DNA from: Streptomyces atriruber
Lineage (GTDB): Bacteria; Actinomycetota; Actinomycetes; Streptomycetales; Streptomycetaceae
Reading direction: 5' to 3'
Length of the DNA stretch: 50,343 bases
NCBI RefSeq assembly: GCF_001418325.1
Contig: NZ_LIPN01000182.1
Span: 1-50,343 of the forward strand
This document shows positions 17,735 to 26,021 of this stretch, in pieces (the stretch's first letter is position 1; each line of letters begins with the position of its first letter). The notes below the pieces were generated by a model. The model was given only the letters and a program-made list of their open reading frames with translations, ran no database searches and was not told where the DNA came from. The position numbers were made by a program, and so were the translations under genes.

Positions 17735-18899
17735 CATCGCCGCCGACCTGAACCGCTGGGTCGAGGAGGGCCGGGACTTCGCGGTCGCCACCGTCGTGTC
17801 CGTCGGCGGCAGCGCACCGCGCGGTCCCGGCGCCGCGCTGGCCGTCGACGGCGAGGGAACGGTCATCGGCTCGGTCTCCGGCGGCTGTGTGGAGGGGGCG
17901 GTCTACGACCTGTGCGTCCAAGCCCTGGAGCAGGGCGAAGCCGTCGTCGAGCGGTTCGGTTACAGCGACGACGACGCCTTCGCGGTCGGGCTCACCTGCG
18001 GCGGGGTCATCGAGGTCCTGGTCGCCCCGGTGGCCGCGGACGCACCCGACAGGGCGGTGTTCGCCGCCGCCCTGTCGGCCGCGGCCCGCGGTGGGGCCGC
18101 GGCCCTGGCCCGGGTGTTCAGGGGCCCTGCGGAACTGCTGGGCCGACCGTTCCTGGTGGCCCCCGCAGGGCCCGACGGGGATGGCCGGCACGGCTCGTAC
18201 GAAGGAACGCTGGGCGGGCACCCGGACCTGGACCGCACCGCCGTGGGGGAGAGCCGCGCCCTCCTCGCGGCGGGGCGCACCGGCGAGTTCGTGGTCTCCG
18301 AGAGCGGAGCGCACTGCGGCAGCGCGGTGACGGTCCTCGTGGAGTCGAGCCAGCCGCCGCCCCGCATGATCGTCTTCGGTGCCGTCGACTTCGCTGCGGC
18401 CCTCGTCCGCGCGGGCAAGTTCCTCGGCTACCGCGTGACGGTCTGCGACGCACGGCCCGTCTTCGCCACCCGGGCCCGCTTCCCGGAGGCCGACGACATC
18501 GTGATCGAGTGGCCGCACCGCTACCTCCGAAGTACCGAGACGGACCCCCGCACCGTCCTGTGCGTACTCACCCACGACGCCAAGTTCGACGTGCCGCTGC
18601 TCGCGGCCGCCCTGCGGCTGCCCGTCGCGTTCGTCGGCGCGATGGGCTCGCGCCGCACCCACGAGGACCGCAACCGCAGGCTGCGCGAGGTGGGCGTCAC
18701 CGAGACCGAACTGGCCAGGCTCCGCTCGCCGATCGGCCTCGACCTCGGCGCCCGCACGCCCGAGGAGACCGCCGTGTCCATCGCGGCGGAGATCGTCGCG
18801 GCACGCCAGGGCGGCACGGGCCGCCCGCTGACCGGTGCGCGGACACCGATCCACCACGACGTGCCCGGCGGCCCGTCGCGGGCGGGCGCGATGGTCTGA
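17727..18899 (+). CDS. xdhC: XdhC/CoxF-family molybdenum cofactor insertion protein
   Basis: 390-residue accessory protein that binds and sulfurates the molybdenum cofactor and delivers it to the large subunit. The N-terminal XdhC/CoxI domain shows VVSVGGSAPRGPGAALAV and GSVSGGCVEGAVYDL (about 24-63). The C-terminal Rossmann domain shows MIVFGAVDFAAAL and later AFVGAMGSRRTHEDR, which are standard for the family. The GTG start overlaps the end of the large-subunit gene by eight bases and follows GGGGAAG, so all four genes form one operon. Its presence supports a functional Mo enzyme. Confidence 0.92.
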   Translation: MLDIAADLNRWVEEGRDFAVATVVSVGGSAPRGPGAALAVDGEGTVIGSVSGGCVEGAVYDLCVQALEQGEAVVERFGYSDDDAFAVGLTCGGVIEVLVAPVAADAPDRAVFAAALSAAARGGAAALARVFRGPAELLGRPFLVAPAGPDGDGRHGSYEGTLGGHPDLDRTAVGESRALLAAGRTGEFVVSESGAHCGSAVTVLVESSQPPPRMIVFGAVDFAAALVRAGKFLGYRVTVCDARPVFATRARFPEADDIVIEWPHRYLRSTETDPRTVLCVLTHDAKFDVPLLAAALRLPVAFVGAMGSRRTHEDRNRRLREVGVTETELARLRSPIGLDLGARTPEETAVSIAAEIVAARQGGTGRPLTGARTPIHHDVPGGPSRAGAMV

Positions 18900-18915
18900 C
18901 CTGAAAGGATCAGCC

Positions 18916-19290
18916 ATGCAGATCAACGCCCTCATCATCGACGCCACCGACCCCGAGAGGCTCGCCGCGTTCTGGTCCGAGCTGCTCGGCAGACCCGTGG
19001 TGGGCCGTACGGGCCCCTACGTATGGCTGCGCCGGGAGAACGGCCTGGGGCTGGGAATCCAGCGGAACGACGGGCTCAAGCCGGAGAAGAACCGTCTGCA
19101 CCTCGACATCGCCGCGTCCGTTCCCGCCGCCGAACAGCGGCGGGTCGAGGCGCTCGGCGGGCGCAGGCTGCAGGGATACGACGACGGCGGGTTCCTGGTG
19201 ATGGCCGACCCCGAGGGGAACGAGTTCTGCGTCATCCCCGACGGCCCCTTCGAGCTCGACGACGAAGGACGCACGGACTACCTCGGCTGA
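18916..19290 (+). CDS. VOC-superfamily (glyoxalase/dioxygenase-like) protein
   Basis: 124-residue single-module vicinal oxygen chelate protein. It begins with the typical INALIIDATDPERLAAFWSELLG and ends with the second strand-helix module GGFLVMADPEGNEFCVIP. Such proteins bind a metal and small ligands; roles range from antibiotic sequestration to isomerisation. It starts 16 bases after xdhC with a good ribosome site (AAAGGA), so it may be cotranscribed with the Mo-hydroxylase operon. No specific substrate can be inferred. Confidence 0.88.
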   Translation: MQINALIIDATDPERLAAFWSELLGRPVVGRTGPYVWLRRENGLGLGIQRNDGLKPEKNRLHLDIAASVPAAEQRRVEALGGRRLQGYDDGGFLVMADPEGNEFCVIPDGPFELDDEGRTDYLG

Positions 19291-19322
19291 CGGCCGGGCC
19301 AACCGGTGGCGCCGTACCGCTC

Positions 19323-19356
19323 GTTGACGGAAACTGCCCAGGGTTGAACCGTCAAC
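19323..19356 (+). promoter_or_regulatory. Inverted repeat upstream of the carboxylesterase gene
   Basis: Perfect 8-base arms GTTGACGG (19323-19330) and CCGTCAAC (19349-19356) around 18 bases. Inside lies a small palindrome GGTT-G-AACC (19342-19350). TTGACG inside the left arm resembles a -35 hexamer. The element is 19 bases before the ATG at 19375 and may be an operator or a leader hairpin. Confidence 0.45.
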
Positions 19357-19374
19357 ATTTGAGAGGTGTGGAGC

Positions 19375-20604
19375 ATGACCGACACGATGACGGCCCGTAC
19401 GGAAGTGATCCGTACGGGACCGATCCGCTATGCCACCGCCGACCGCTTCGCGCGGCCCCGGCCTTTAACGGACCAGGACCTTAGCCCCACCGACGGCGAG
19501 ACGAGCCCGCAGCCGCCCTCCAGGCTCGACTTCGTCATGGGCCCGCCCTTGGACAGCCACCCCCAGGGCGAGGACTGCCTCAACCTGTCGATCACCACTC
19601 CGGCCCGGGACGCGGGTGCCAGGCCGGTGCTCGTATGGCTGCACGGCGGCGGCTTCAGCAGCGGCGCGGGCCTCATGGACTGGTATGACGGAGGGGTTCT
19701 GGCCGCCGAGGGCGACGTGGTGGTGGTCAGCGTGAACTACCGCCTGGGGGCGCTGGGTTACCTCTGTCTCGACGGGGTGAGCGAGGGCAACCTCGGTCTG
19801 TACGACCAGGTGGAGGCGTTGCGCTGGGTCCACACGCACATCGCCGCTTACGGCGGCGACCCGGCGAACGTCACGGTCCTCGGACAGTCCGCCGGCGGCA
19901 TCTCCGCCCGTCTCCTGATGGAACTGCCCGAGGCCCGCGGCCTGTTCCGCAGGGCCGTCCTCCAGAGCGCCCCACTGGAGATCACCGCCCGGCCCCACGA
20001 GGAGTCGCTCGCGCTTGGCCAGTACTTCGCCGACGCGCTCGGCGCCGACCCGCGCGCGGCCGACATCCCCGCGATCCTCGCGGCGCAGGGCGAGACGGCA
20101 CGGTTCCACCTGCGCACCGCGGGTCGGCGGATGGAGCCCGCCTTCGTCCCGGTGGAGGGCCTCGACCCGCTTCCGGCTCCAGGCGCCCCGTTGGGCGAGA
20201 GCGTGCGCGGCCTGGACGTCCTCTACGGCTGGAACGCCGACGACATGGCCGCCTTCCAGGGCGAGGACGAGGACACGGCCGTGCGCACCCGCGAGGTGTA
20301 CGAGGAGCCGCTCACCCGGTACGGCGAGCGCCTGGCCGCGGCCGGTGCCCGGGTCCACGCCTACCGCATCGACTGGCGCCCCGCCGGATCCCCGCTCGGC
20401 GCCACCCACTGCCTCGAACTCCCCCTGCTCTTCGGCACCTACGACGCCTGGCGGTCGGCGCCGATGCTGGGCACCACGCCGCGTGCGGAGCTCGAAGAGC
20501 TCGGCAGGGCCCTGCGCTCCGCGTGGCTCGCCTTCGTCCGAACGGGTACGCCCGGCGCACTGCCCGCACCCCTGACGGACGGACCGGTGCCCCAGCCCGC
20601 GTGA
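19375..20604 (+). CDS. Type B carboxylesterase/lipase family protein with a TTA codon
   Basis: 409-residue alpha/beta hydrolase. It has the family marker GEDCLNLSI, the oxyanion motif WLHGGGFSSGAG, and the nucleophile elbow VLGQSAGGIS with catalytic Ser. A later HCLELPLLFGTYDAW contains the likely catalytic His region. The chain is shorter than many carboxylesterases (about 500), with a short N-terminus. It hydrolyses esters of unknown structure. Codon 31 is TTA (19465-19467), making it a candidate for developmental control by the bldA leucyl tRNA. Start ATG 19375 follows GAGAGG; a GTG three codons upstream is less likely. A hairpin terminator follows. Confidence 0.88.
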   Translation: MTDTMTARTEVIRTGPIRYATADRFARPRPLTDQDLSPTDGETSPQPPSRLDFVMGPPLDSHPQGEDCLNLSITTPARDAGARPVLVWLHGGGFSSGAGLMDWYDGGVLAAEGDVVVVSVNYRLGALGYLCLDGVSEGNLGLYDQVEALRWVHTHIAAYGGDPANVTVLGQSAGGISARLLMELPEARGLFRRAVLQSAPLEITARPHEESLALGQYFADALGADPRAADIPAILAAQGETARFHLRTAGRRMEPAFVPVEGLDPLPAPGAPLGESVRGLDVLYGWNADDMAAFQGEDEDTAVRTREVYEEPLTRYGERLAAAGARVHAYRIDWRPAGSPLGATHCLELPLLFGTYDAWRSAPMLGTTPRAELEELGRALRSAWLAFVRTGTPGALPAPLTDGPVPQPA

Positions 20605-20637
20605 GCGGGGCGCGGTGGCCATCGGGGCACACCGATC

Positions 20638-20660
20638 GGACCCGCCCGACCGGCGGGTCC
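20638..20660 (+). terminator. Hairpin after the carboxylesterase gene
   Basis: Perfect 9-bp stem GGACCCGCC (20638-20646) and GGCGGGTCC (20652-20660) with a five-base loop, 34 bases after the stop codon. Confidence 0.55.
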
Positions 20661-20685
20661 GTACGCGGTCACCGATGCTGGGTCC

Positions 20686-21639
20686 ATGATCCTCCGTGCG
20701 TCGTGGTGGTCGGGGCTGTCACCCGCGGCAGGTTCCGCGGTGATGGCCACCGGGATCATCTCCGTCGGCCTGCACCTCCTCGGCCACGAGACGGCCTCCC
20801 GCGCCGCGCTCGCCCTGGCCGTCGCCGCCTGGCTCGTGCTCGCCGCGGACTTCGCCGTCCGGCTGTTCTCCGAGCGCTCCCGCTGGGAGTCGGAGGCGGA
20901 CACTCCGCCCGCTCTCACCGCCGTCGCCGCGACGTGTGTGCTCGGCACCCGGCTCGCGCTCCTGGACCAGGCGTTCCTCGCCGGGTGCCTGCTGGTCCTC
21001 GGGGCCGTCCTCTGGCTGGTCCTGCTGCCCGCTGTCGTACGTCATTGGGGGCACCGCATGCCGGGGGCGGTCTTCCTCGTCTGTGTCGCCACCCAGGCCG
21101 TCGCGGTGCTGTCCGGCACCCTCGCCGCCGTCCTGCCCGCGCGCCCGCTCCGCGTCGTCGCGCTGGTGTTCTTCTGTCTGGGCCTGGTGCTGTACGCCGC
21201 CGCCCTCGCCCGGTTCGACGTCGCGAACCTCCGCACGGGATCGGGTGACCAGTGGGTGGCGGGCGGCGCCCTCGCGATCTCGGCGCTGGCGGGGGCGAAG
21301 CTCGTCGCCGCGCCCCTGTACGGCGGGGCATGGCACGAGGCCCTGCGCACCGTGACGCTGATCGTGCTGGCGCTGGACCTGGCGTGGTACCTGGTGCTGC
21401 TCCTCGCCGAGGTGCGCTGGCCGAGGCCGCGCTACGACGTGCGTCGCTGGGCCACGGTCTTCCCGATGGGCATGACGGCGGTCGCCGCGCTCTCGGTGAG
21501 CGCCGCGGCCGGAATCCCCTGGCTGGAGGGCCTGGGCCGGGTGCTGCTGTGGATCGCGGCGGCGGTCTGGCTGTGCGTGTGCGCCGGGGCGGTCCGTTCG
21601 GCCCTCAGACCGGCAGCAGCCGTGCGATCACGCCGCTGA
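20686..21639 (+). CDS. TDT-family membrane protein (tellurite resistance/C4-dicarboxylate transporter, TehA/SLAC1-like)
   Basis: 317-residue, very hydrophobic protein with about ten membrane helices. The first helix carries SPAAGSAVMATGIISVG, the family's N-terminal signature, and a late segment FPMGMTAVAALSVSAAAG matches the conserved seventh-to-eighth helix region. Members move tellurite, sulfite, anions or dicarboxylates. The gene is monocistronic, and its 3' end overlaps the convergent VWA gene by 35 bases. No strong ribosome site is visible before ATG 20686. Confidence 0.82.
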   Translation: MILRASWWSGLSPAAGSAVMATGIISVGLHLLGHETASRAALALAVAAWLVLAADFAVRLFSERSRWESEADTPPALTAVAATCVLGTRLALLDQAFLAGCLLVLGAVLWLVLLPAVVRHWGHRMPGAVFLVCVATQAVAVLSGTLAAVLPARPLRVVALVFFCLGLVLYAAALARFDVANLRTGSGDQWVAGGALAISALAGAKLVAAPLYGGAWHEALRTVTLIVLALDLAWYLVLLLAEVRWPRPRYDVRRWATVFPMGMTAVAALSVSAAAGIPWLEGLGRVLLWIAAAVWLCVCAGAVRSALRPAAAVRSRR

Positions 21640-23047
21640 GCTGCTGCGCGTTGCGGCACTCGTGCATCTCGACCAGTTCGGCGTACGCGTACGCCGCCGA
21701 GTCCCCGGTCGACCACTGTCCGCGCCCTTCCGGGTTGAGCCAGTACACCCGGCGGGCCCGCTCGGCGATGCGCCGCAGGGCGGGGAGATTGGGGTCGCTC
21801 ATGTTCGTGCGGGCGTCGCCGAGGACGAAGACCGTCGAGCGCGGGCCGACCGCGTCGACGTACCGCTCGTCGAACTCGCCCAGGGACGTGCCGTAGTCGC
21901 TGCTGCCGTGCCGGCCCGTCACCGTCGCCTTGCCGAGAATCCGCGCGCCGAGGCCCGCCGGATCGGTGCTGCCGTGCGCGACGAAGTCCGTCACCTCGTC
22001 GACCCGGTTGACGAAGGCGAACACCCGCACCTTGCTGAACTGGTCGTGCAACGCCTGCACCAGCAGCATCGTGAAGTTCGCGAAACCGGCCACCGAACCG
22101 GACACGTCGCACAGCAGCACCAGCTCGGGGCGTGCGGGGCGGCGACGGCGCAGCACCGGGCGCATCGGCACGCCGCCCGTCGACAGCGAACCGCGCAGGG
22201 TGCGGCGCAGGTCGATGCTGCCGTGGGCGGCCCTTCTGCGGCGGGCGGCCAGCCGCGTCGCGAGCTTGCGGGCCAGCGGACGCACCGCCCTGCGGAGTTC
22301 GTCCAGTTGGCCGCGGCCCGCCAGGAGGAAGTCGACGCGGTCGGCCGTCGTCGCCACGGCGCGCAGGGCGATCTCCTCCGTGCCGCGCCGCTCGGCGACC
22401 CGGCGGCGCGCCTCGGTCCGCACGCGCTCACGGAAGCCCTCGATGCGACGCCGGATCTCGTCGGCCAGGAGGCGGTCGGTGAACTCGGCCCGACCGGTGT
22501 CCTGTCCGGCCGAGCCCGCGCGGATGGCGGCCAGGACACGGGCGAGCAGCGTCTCGGGCCGCAGCCTGCTCAACGTCTGGTACGACGACCAGCCGTCCCC
22601 GCCCGGCGAGGACGCGCCGTATCCGCCGAAGCCGTCCACGGCCTCGCCCGCCAGCTGTCCGATGAGCGCCTGGTCGTCCGCGGCGAGCGCGTCGACGAGC
22701 CGTTCGCGCAGCGCGTCCCGGTCGGCGTCGCCACCGCCTTCGCGAGCGGGGGTGGTTCCGCGGTCGTCCCGGCCGCCCGGCGCGCCGACGCCCGCCGGAA
22801 AGTACAGGTCGAAGACCGGGTCGAAGACCGCGCGCTGGCTCGCCCGGTGGAGCAGCGCGGCGGCGAGTCCCTCCCTGATGCGCTCCCTGTCGGTGAGGCC
22901 GAGCGCCTCCAGGGCCGCCGCCGCGTCGACGGTCTCGCCGGGACCGATGCGCAACCCGTGCGACCGGAGCGTCCTGACCAGACCGGTGACCCGGCCGGTG
23001 ATCCCGTCGGCGGGGGAGCCGGACAGGTTCTCGGGCGGCGCCGTCAC
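21605..23047 (-). CDS. VWA-domain protein, CoxE-like
   Basis: About 480 residues. The C-terminal von Willebrand A domain has an intact metal site: LLCDVSGSVAGFANF (D-x-S-x-S), with VFVLGDARTN later. The N-terminal part is helical and Arg/Ala-rich, with a charged middle region (EIRRRIEGFRERVRTEARRR). CoxE-type VWA proteins work with a MoxR/CoxD AAA+ ATPase to mature metal enzymes, classically carbon monoxide dehydrogenase. The GTG start at 23047 overlaps the MoxR stop (GTGA), giving tight translational coupling. The C-terminus overlaps the convergent transporter gene. The nearby Mo-hydroxylase operon is a possible client. Confidence 0.87.
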   Translation of the reverse strand: MTAPPENLSGSPADGITGRVTGLVRTLRSHGLRIGPGETVDAAAALEALGLTDRERIREGLAAALLHRASQRAVFDPVFDLYFPAGVGAPGGRDDRGTTPAREGGGDADRDALRERLVDALAADDQALIGQLAGEAVDGFGGYGASSPGGDGWSSYQTLSRLRPETLLARVLAAIRAGSAGQDTGRAEFTDRLLADEIRRRIEGFRERVRTEARRRVAERRGTEEIALRAVATTADRVDFLLAGRGQLDELRRAVRPLARKLATRLAARRRRAAHGSIDLRRTLRGSLSTGGVPMRPVLRRRRPARPELVLLCDVSGSVAGFANFTMLLVQALHDQFSKVRVFAFVNRVDEVTDFVAHGSTDPAGLGARILGKATVTGRHGSSDYGTSLGEFDERYVDAVGPRSTVFVLGDARTNMSDPNLPALRRIAERARRVYWLNPEGRGQWSTGDSAAYAYAELVEMHECRNAQQLSGVIARLLPV

Positions 23048-23913
23048 CCGGCGTCCAGGTCCAGCTTGGCGGCGGCCTTCAGCACGTCGTCCTGGTGCTT
23101 GAGGACGACGCCGAGGCTGTCGCGCACCACGGCCTCGTCCAGGGTGTCGGCGCCCAGCGCGAGCAGCGTCCGCGCCCAGTCGATGGTCTCCGCGACCGAC
23201 GGCACCTTCCGCAGGTCCATCGCGCGCAGCGCGCCGACCACCCGTACCAGCGAGGCGGCGAGCGACTCGTCGAGGCCGGGTACCTTCATCCGGACGATGC
23301 GACGCTCCAACTCCTCCTCGGGGAAGCCGATGTGGAGGAAAAGACAGCGACGGCGCAGCGCCTCGGACAGCTCGCGGCTCGCGTTCGAGGTGAGGACGAC
23401 GAACGGGCGGCGCTCGGCGCTGATCGTGCCCAGCTCCGGCACCGTGACCTGGAAGTCGCTCAGGACTTCCAGGAGGAGCCCCTCGACCTCGACGTCGGCC
23501 TTGTCCGTCTCGTCGATCAGCAGGACCTTCGGCTCGGCGCCGCGGATCGCGGTGAGCAGCGGCCGGGAGAGCAGGAACTCCTCGCTGAAGATGTCGGTGC
23601 GCGTCTCGTCCCACGACTCGTCGCGGCCCGCGGTGATGCGCAACAACTGCTTGGCGTGGTTCCACTCGTACAGGGCGCGCGACTCGTCGACGCCCTCGTA
23701 GCACTGCAGGCGCACGAGCCGTGCGTCGGCGACCGCGGCGACGGCCTTCGCCAGCTCCGTCTTGCCCACCCCGGCCGGTCCCTCGACCAGCAGTGGCTTG
23801 CCGAGGCGATCCGCCAGGAACACGGTGGTGGCGACGGCAGGCGAGGCCAGATAGCCGGTCGCGGCCAGGCGGGCCGCGACGTCGTCGACGGACGTGAAGT
23901 ACCCGGTCGTCAT
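23044..23913 (-). CDS. MoxR-family AAA+ ATPase (CoxD-like)
   Basis: 289-residue AAA+ chaperone. Walker A is LVEGPAGVGKTELAKAVA (about 40-57), Walker B is KVLLIDETDKADVEVEG, and sensor 1 is VVLTSNASRELSEALRRRC. The arginine-finger and lid regions are complete. The start at 23913 has GGAGAA just upstream. Together with the VWA gene it forms a two-gene unit, the widespread MoxR-VWA pair used to remodel or load metal centres. The pair sits 4 kb from a molybdenum hydroxylase operon but on the other strand, so a link is suggestive only. Confidence 0.93.
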   Translation of the reverse strand: MTTGYFTSVDDVAARLAATGYLASPAVATTVFLADRLGKPLLVEGPAGVGKTELAKAVAAVADARLVRLQCYEGVDESRALYEWNHAKQLLRITAGRDESWDETRTDIFSEEFLLSRPLLTAIRGAEPKVLLIDETDKADVEVEGLLLEVLSDFQVTVPELGTISAERRPFVVLTSNASRELSEALRRRCLFLHIGFPEEELERRIVRMKVPGLDESLAASLVRVVGALRAMDLRKVPSVAETIDWARTLLALGADTLDEAVVRDSLGVVLKHQDDVLKAAAKLDLDAG

Positions 23914-24114
23914 GCGGAGTTCTCCTGTGCTCTTCGGCCCCACCGGCGCCTTCCCCGGGTCCCGGCCCCCGTAGCCGATCAGCTCGGCGCGCCCCTCCAC
24001 AACGGTCGGACGCCGTTTGCGTCGAACGTCACGTCCTTGCTGCTCCGGGGCCGGGCCGTCGTGATCCAGCTCACCGAGTGCGACAGAGGTAAAAGGGTTA
24101 CGCTTCTTTCGTAT

Positions 24115-24141
24115 CGCTCGTACGCGGCACCGCTCGTACGC
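24115..24141 (+). repeat. Direct repeat before the Old Yellow Enzyme gene
   Basis: CGCTCGTACGC occurs at 24115-24125 and 24131-24141, sixteen bases apart start to start (about 1.5 helical turns). Each copy contains the palindrome CGTACG. The repeat lies 29-55 bases before the start codon and could be a regulator site. Confidence 0.5.
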
Positions 24142-24169
24142 AACACCAGAGGAAGCAGAGGAACCTGCC

Positions 24170-25276
24170 ATGGAGACCCGCGCCGCACGACTGTTGGGAC
24201 GGCCCTTCACACTCGGCGACCTGACGCTGCGCAACCGCATCGCGATGGCCGCGGTGACCCGTCGCTTCTCCCCGGCCGGTGTGCCCGGTGAGGACGTCGC
24301 CGCGTACTACGCGCGACGCGCGGCCGGAGGTGCCGGGCTGATCGTCACGGAGGGCACTTACGTGCGGCGGGACGCGGCCGCCGCGTACGACGGAGTGCCG
24401 CACTTCCATGGCGCCGACGCACTCGCCGGGTGGTGTCGTGTGGTCGAGCGGGTCCACGCGGCGGGCGGCCGGATCATGCCGCAGCTGTGGCACACGGGCG
24501 TACTGCGCACCGCCGCCGTGCCGCCGCTCGACGTCCCCGCCGAGGGGCCTTCGGGAACCGACCTCGACGGCCGCGAGCACGGCAGGGCCATGACCCTCGA
24601 CGACATCGACGCCGTCGTCCGGGCTTTCGCCGAGGCCGCGGCCACCGCCGAGCGCCTGGGCTTCGACGGCGTCGAACTGCACGGAGCTCACGGTTACTTG
24701 ATCGACAACTTCCTCTGGTCCGGGACCAACACGCGCACCGACGGTTACGGAGGCGACCCCGCGTCCCGCGCTCGGTTCGCCGCCGAGATCGTCGCCGCCG
24801 TGCGGGCCGCGGTCGCGCCCGGGTTCCCGGTCCTGTTCCGCATCTCGCAGTGGAAGACCGACCACTACGACGCGCGGATCGCCGAGCGGCCGCAGGAGCT
24901 CGAAGCACTGCTCACCCCGCTGGCCGAGGCGGGAGCGGACGCCTTCCACGCCTCGACGCGGCGCTACTGGCTGCCCGAATTCGAAGGCAGCGACCTGAAC
25001 CTCGCGGGCTGGACCAAGAAGCTCACCGGCAGGCCCGCGGTCACCGTCGGCTCGGTCGGCCTCGACCGGCAGTTCGCGGGCGCCCCCGGACGCACGCAGC
25101 AGTCCGGCGTCACCGGCATCGGCCCGCTGCTCGACCGCATGGAGCGCGACGAGTTCGACCTCGTCGCCGTCGCCCGCGCGCTGCTCGCCGACCCCGAGTG
25201 GCCCGCGAAGGCCCTCACGGGGCGCCTCGACGAGGCGGTGCCGTATGACGCCGCGCTGTTGGGCGAACTGGCGTGA
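24170..25276 (+). CDS. Old Yellow Enzyme-family NADH:flavin oxidoreductase
   Basis: 368-residue FMN-dependent TIM-barrel oxidoreductase that reduces activated alkenes, nitro compounds or quinones with NAD(P)H. Visible features are the N-terminal LRNRIAMAAVTRRFSPAGVP, the barrel strand MPQLWHTG, the catalytic/FMN motif GVELHGAHGYLIDNFLW and the phosphate-binding SVGLDRQF region. Length matches the family without an added iron-sulfur domain. A clear ribosome site (GAGGAA) precedes ATG 24170. It is divergent from the MoxR-VWA pair and monocistronic. The substrate is unknown. Confidence 0.92.
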   Translation: METRAARLLGRPFTLGDLTLRNRIAMAAVTRRFSPAGVPGEDVAAYYARRAAGGAGLIVTEGTYVRRDAAAAYDGVPHFHGADALAGWCRVVERVHAAGGRIMPQLWHTGVLRTAAVPPLDVPAEGPSGTDLDGREHGRAMTLDDIDAVVRAFAEAAATAERLGFDGVELHGAHGYLIDNFLWSGTNTRTDGYGGDPASRARFAAEIVAAVRAAVAPGFPVLFRISQWKTDHYDARIAERPQELEALLTPLAEAGADAFHASTRRYWLPEFEGSDLNLAGWTKKLTGRPAVTVGSVGLDRQFAGAPGRTQQSGVTGIGPLLDRMERDEFDLVAVARALLADPEWPAKALTGRLDEAVPYDAALLGELA

Positions 25277-25367
25277 GGGCCGGGGCGCGGGCCGATGGCA
25301 GGCGAGGGGCGCCGACCGGCGTGAAAGAGTGGAGCGCCCCGCACGACCCCTCGGAGAGTGATCCACG

Positions 25368-25967
25368 ATGACCTGGACGGCGACCGAGCGATACCGACTG
25401 GAGCCCGCGCCCGGGGGCCTCGGACTCGTCCAGGACCTGCTCAACACCGTCGCCGCGGGCGCCCCCGCACGGCCGGACCTGCTCGCCGACGAGCCGCGCG
25501 CGGCGGATGCGCAGGCGTGGGCGGACGAGGCGGGAGCCGCTTGGGCGGCCGCCACCGGACGGCCCGCGCCGCACGTGGCCCTGGACGCCGGGGCGGTGGG
25601 CGAACTCCGGGCGTTCCGCGAGAGCCTGCACGAGGCCCTCGCGCAGGCGGCGCGTGGCGAGGACGCGGACCCGCCGCCGGTCCCGGAGCGCTCCGCCGAG
25701 GTCGCGCTGAAGCTCGGCGAGGACGGTGTCGTACGCCTCGAATCCCGCGGCACCGGCTGGCGCCACCTGGTCGCACTGGTCCTCGCGGAGTTGTACGAGG
25801 GGCAGCGGGCGGACACCGCACGGCGGCTGAAGACCTGCCGCAACCCGCTCTGCCGCGTGGCCTTCTACGACCGCTCCCGCAACAACAGCGGTGTCTGGCA
25901 CGACGTCAAGAAGTGCGGCAACGCGGCGAACCTGAGGGCCTACCGCGCCCGGCAGCGGGAGCGGTAG
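25368..25967 (+). CDS. CGNR zinc-finger (ABATE-domain) protein
   Basis: 199-residue protein with an N-terminal ABATE-type domain (GLGLVQDLLNTVA) and a C-terminal zinc finger. The finger has CRNPLCRVAFYD, then KKCGNAANLRAYRARQ, in which CGNAANLRAY corresponds to the CGNR signature with the Arg replaced by Ala-Ala-Asn spacing. These are putative DNA-binding stress regulators of unknown target. It starts 91 bases after the oxidoreductase gene and may regulate or follow it. Confidence 0.85.
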   Translation: MTWTATERYRLEPAPGGLGLVQDLLNTVAAGAPARPDLLADEPRAADAQAWADEAGAAWAAATGRPAPHVALDAGAVGELRAFRESLHEALAQAARGEDADPPPVPERSAEVALKLGEDGVVRLESRGTGWRHLVALVLAELYEGQRADTARRLKTCRNPLCRVAFYDRSRNNSGVWHDVKKCGNAANLRAYRARQRER

Positions 25968-25984
25968 GCCCCGGCCCGGGGGCC
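25967..25984. terminator. Possible bidirectional hairpin between convergent genes
   Basis: A short GC stem GGCCCC (25967-25972) with GGGGCC (25979-25984) begins at the stop of the CGNR gene and faces the 3' end of the convergent oxidoreductase gene. It is short and has no U-tract. Confidence 0.3.
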
Positions 25985-26021
25985 CTCGGGACTCCTCGGG
26001 TCATGTGCGGAGCCGGTCGGC

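Noticed and set aside
15527..17866. A 779-codon open frame antisense to the Mo-hydroxylase large subunit
   Set aside because: Product is Val/Arg/Gly-rich shadow translation; the sense strand encodes a complete enzyme.
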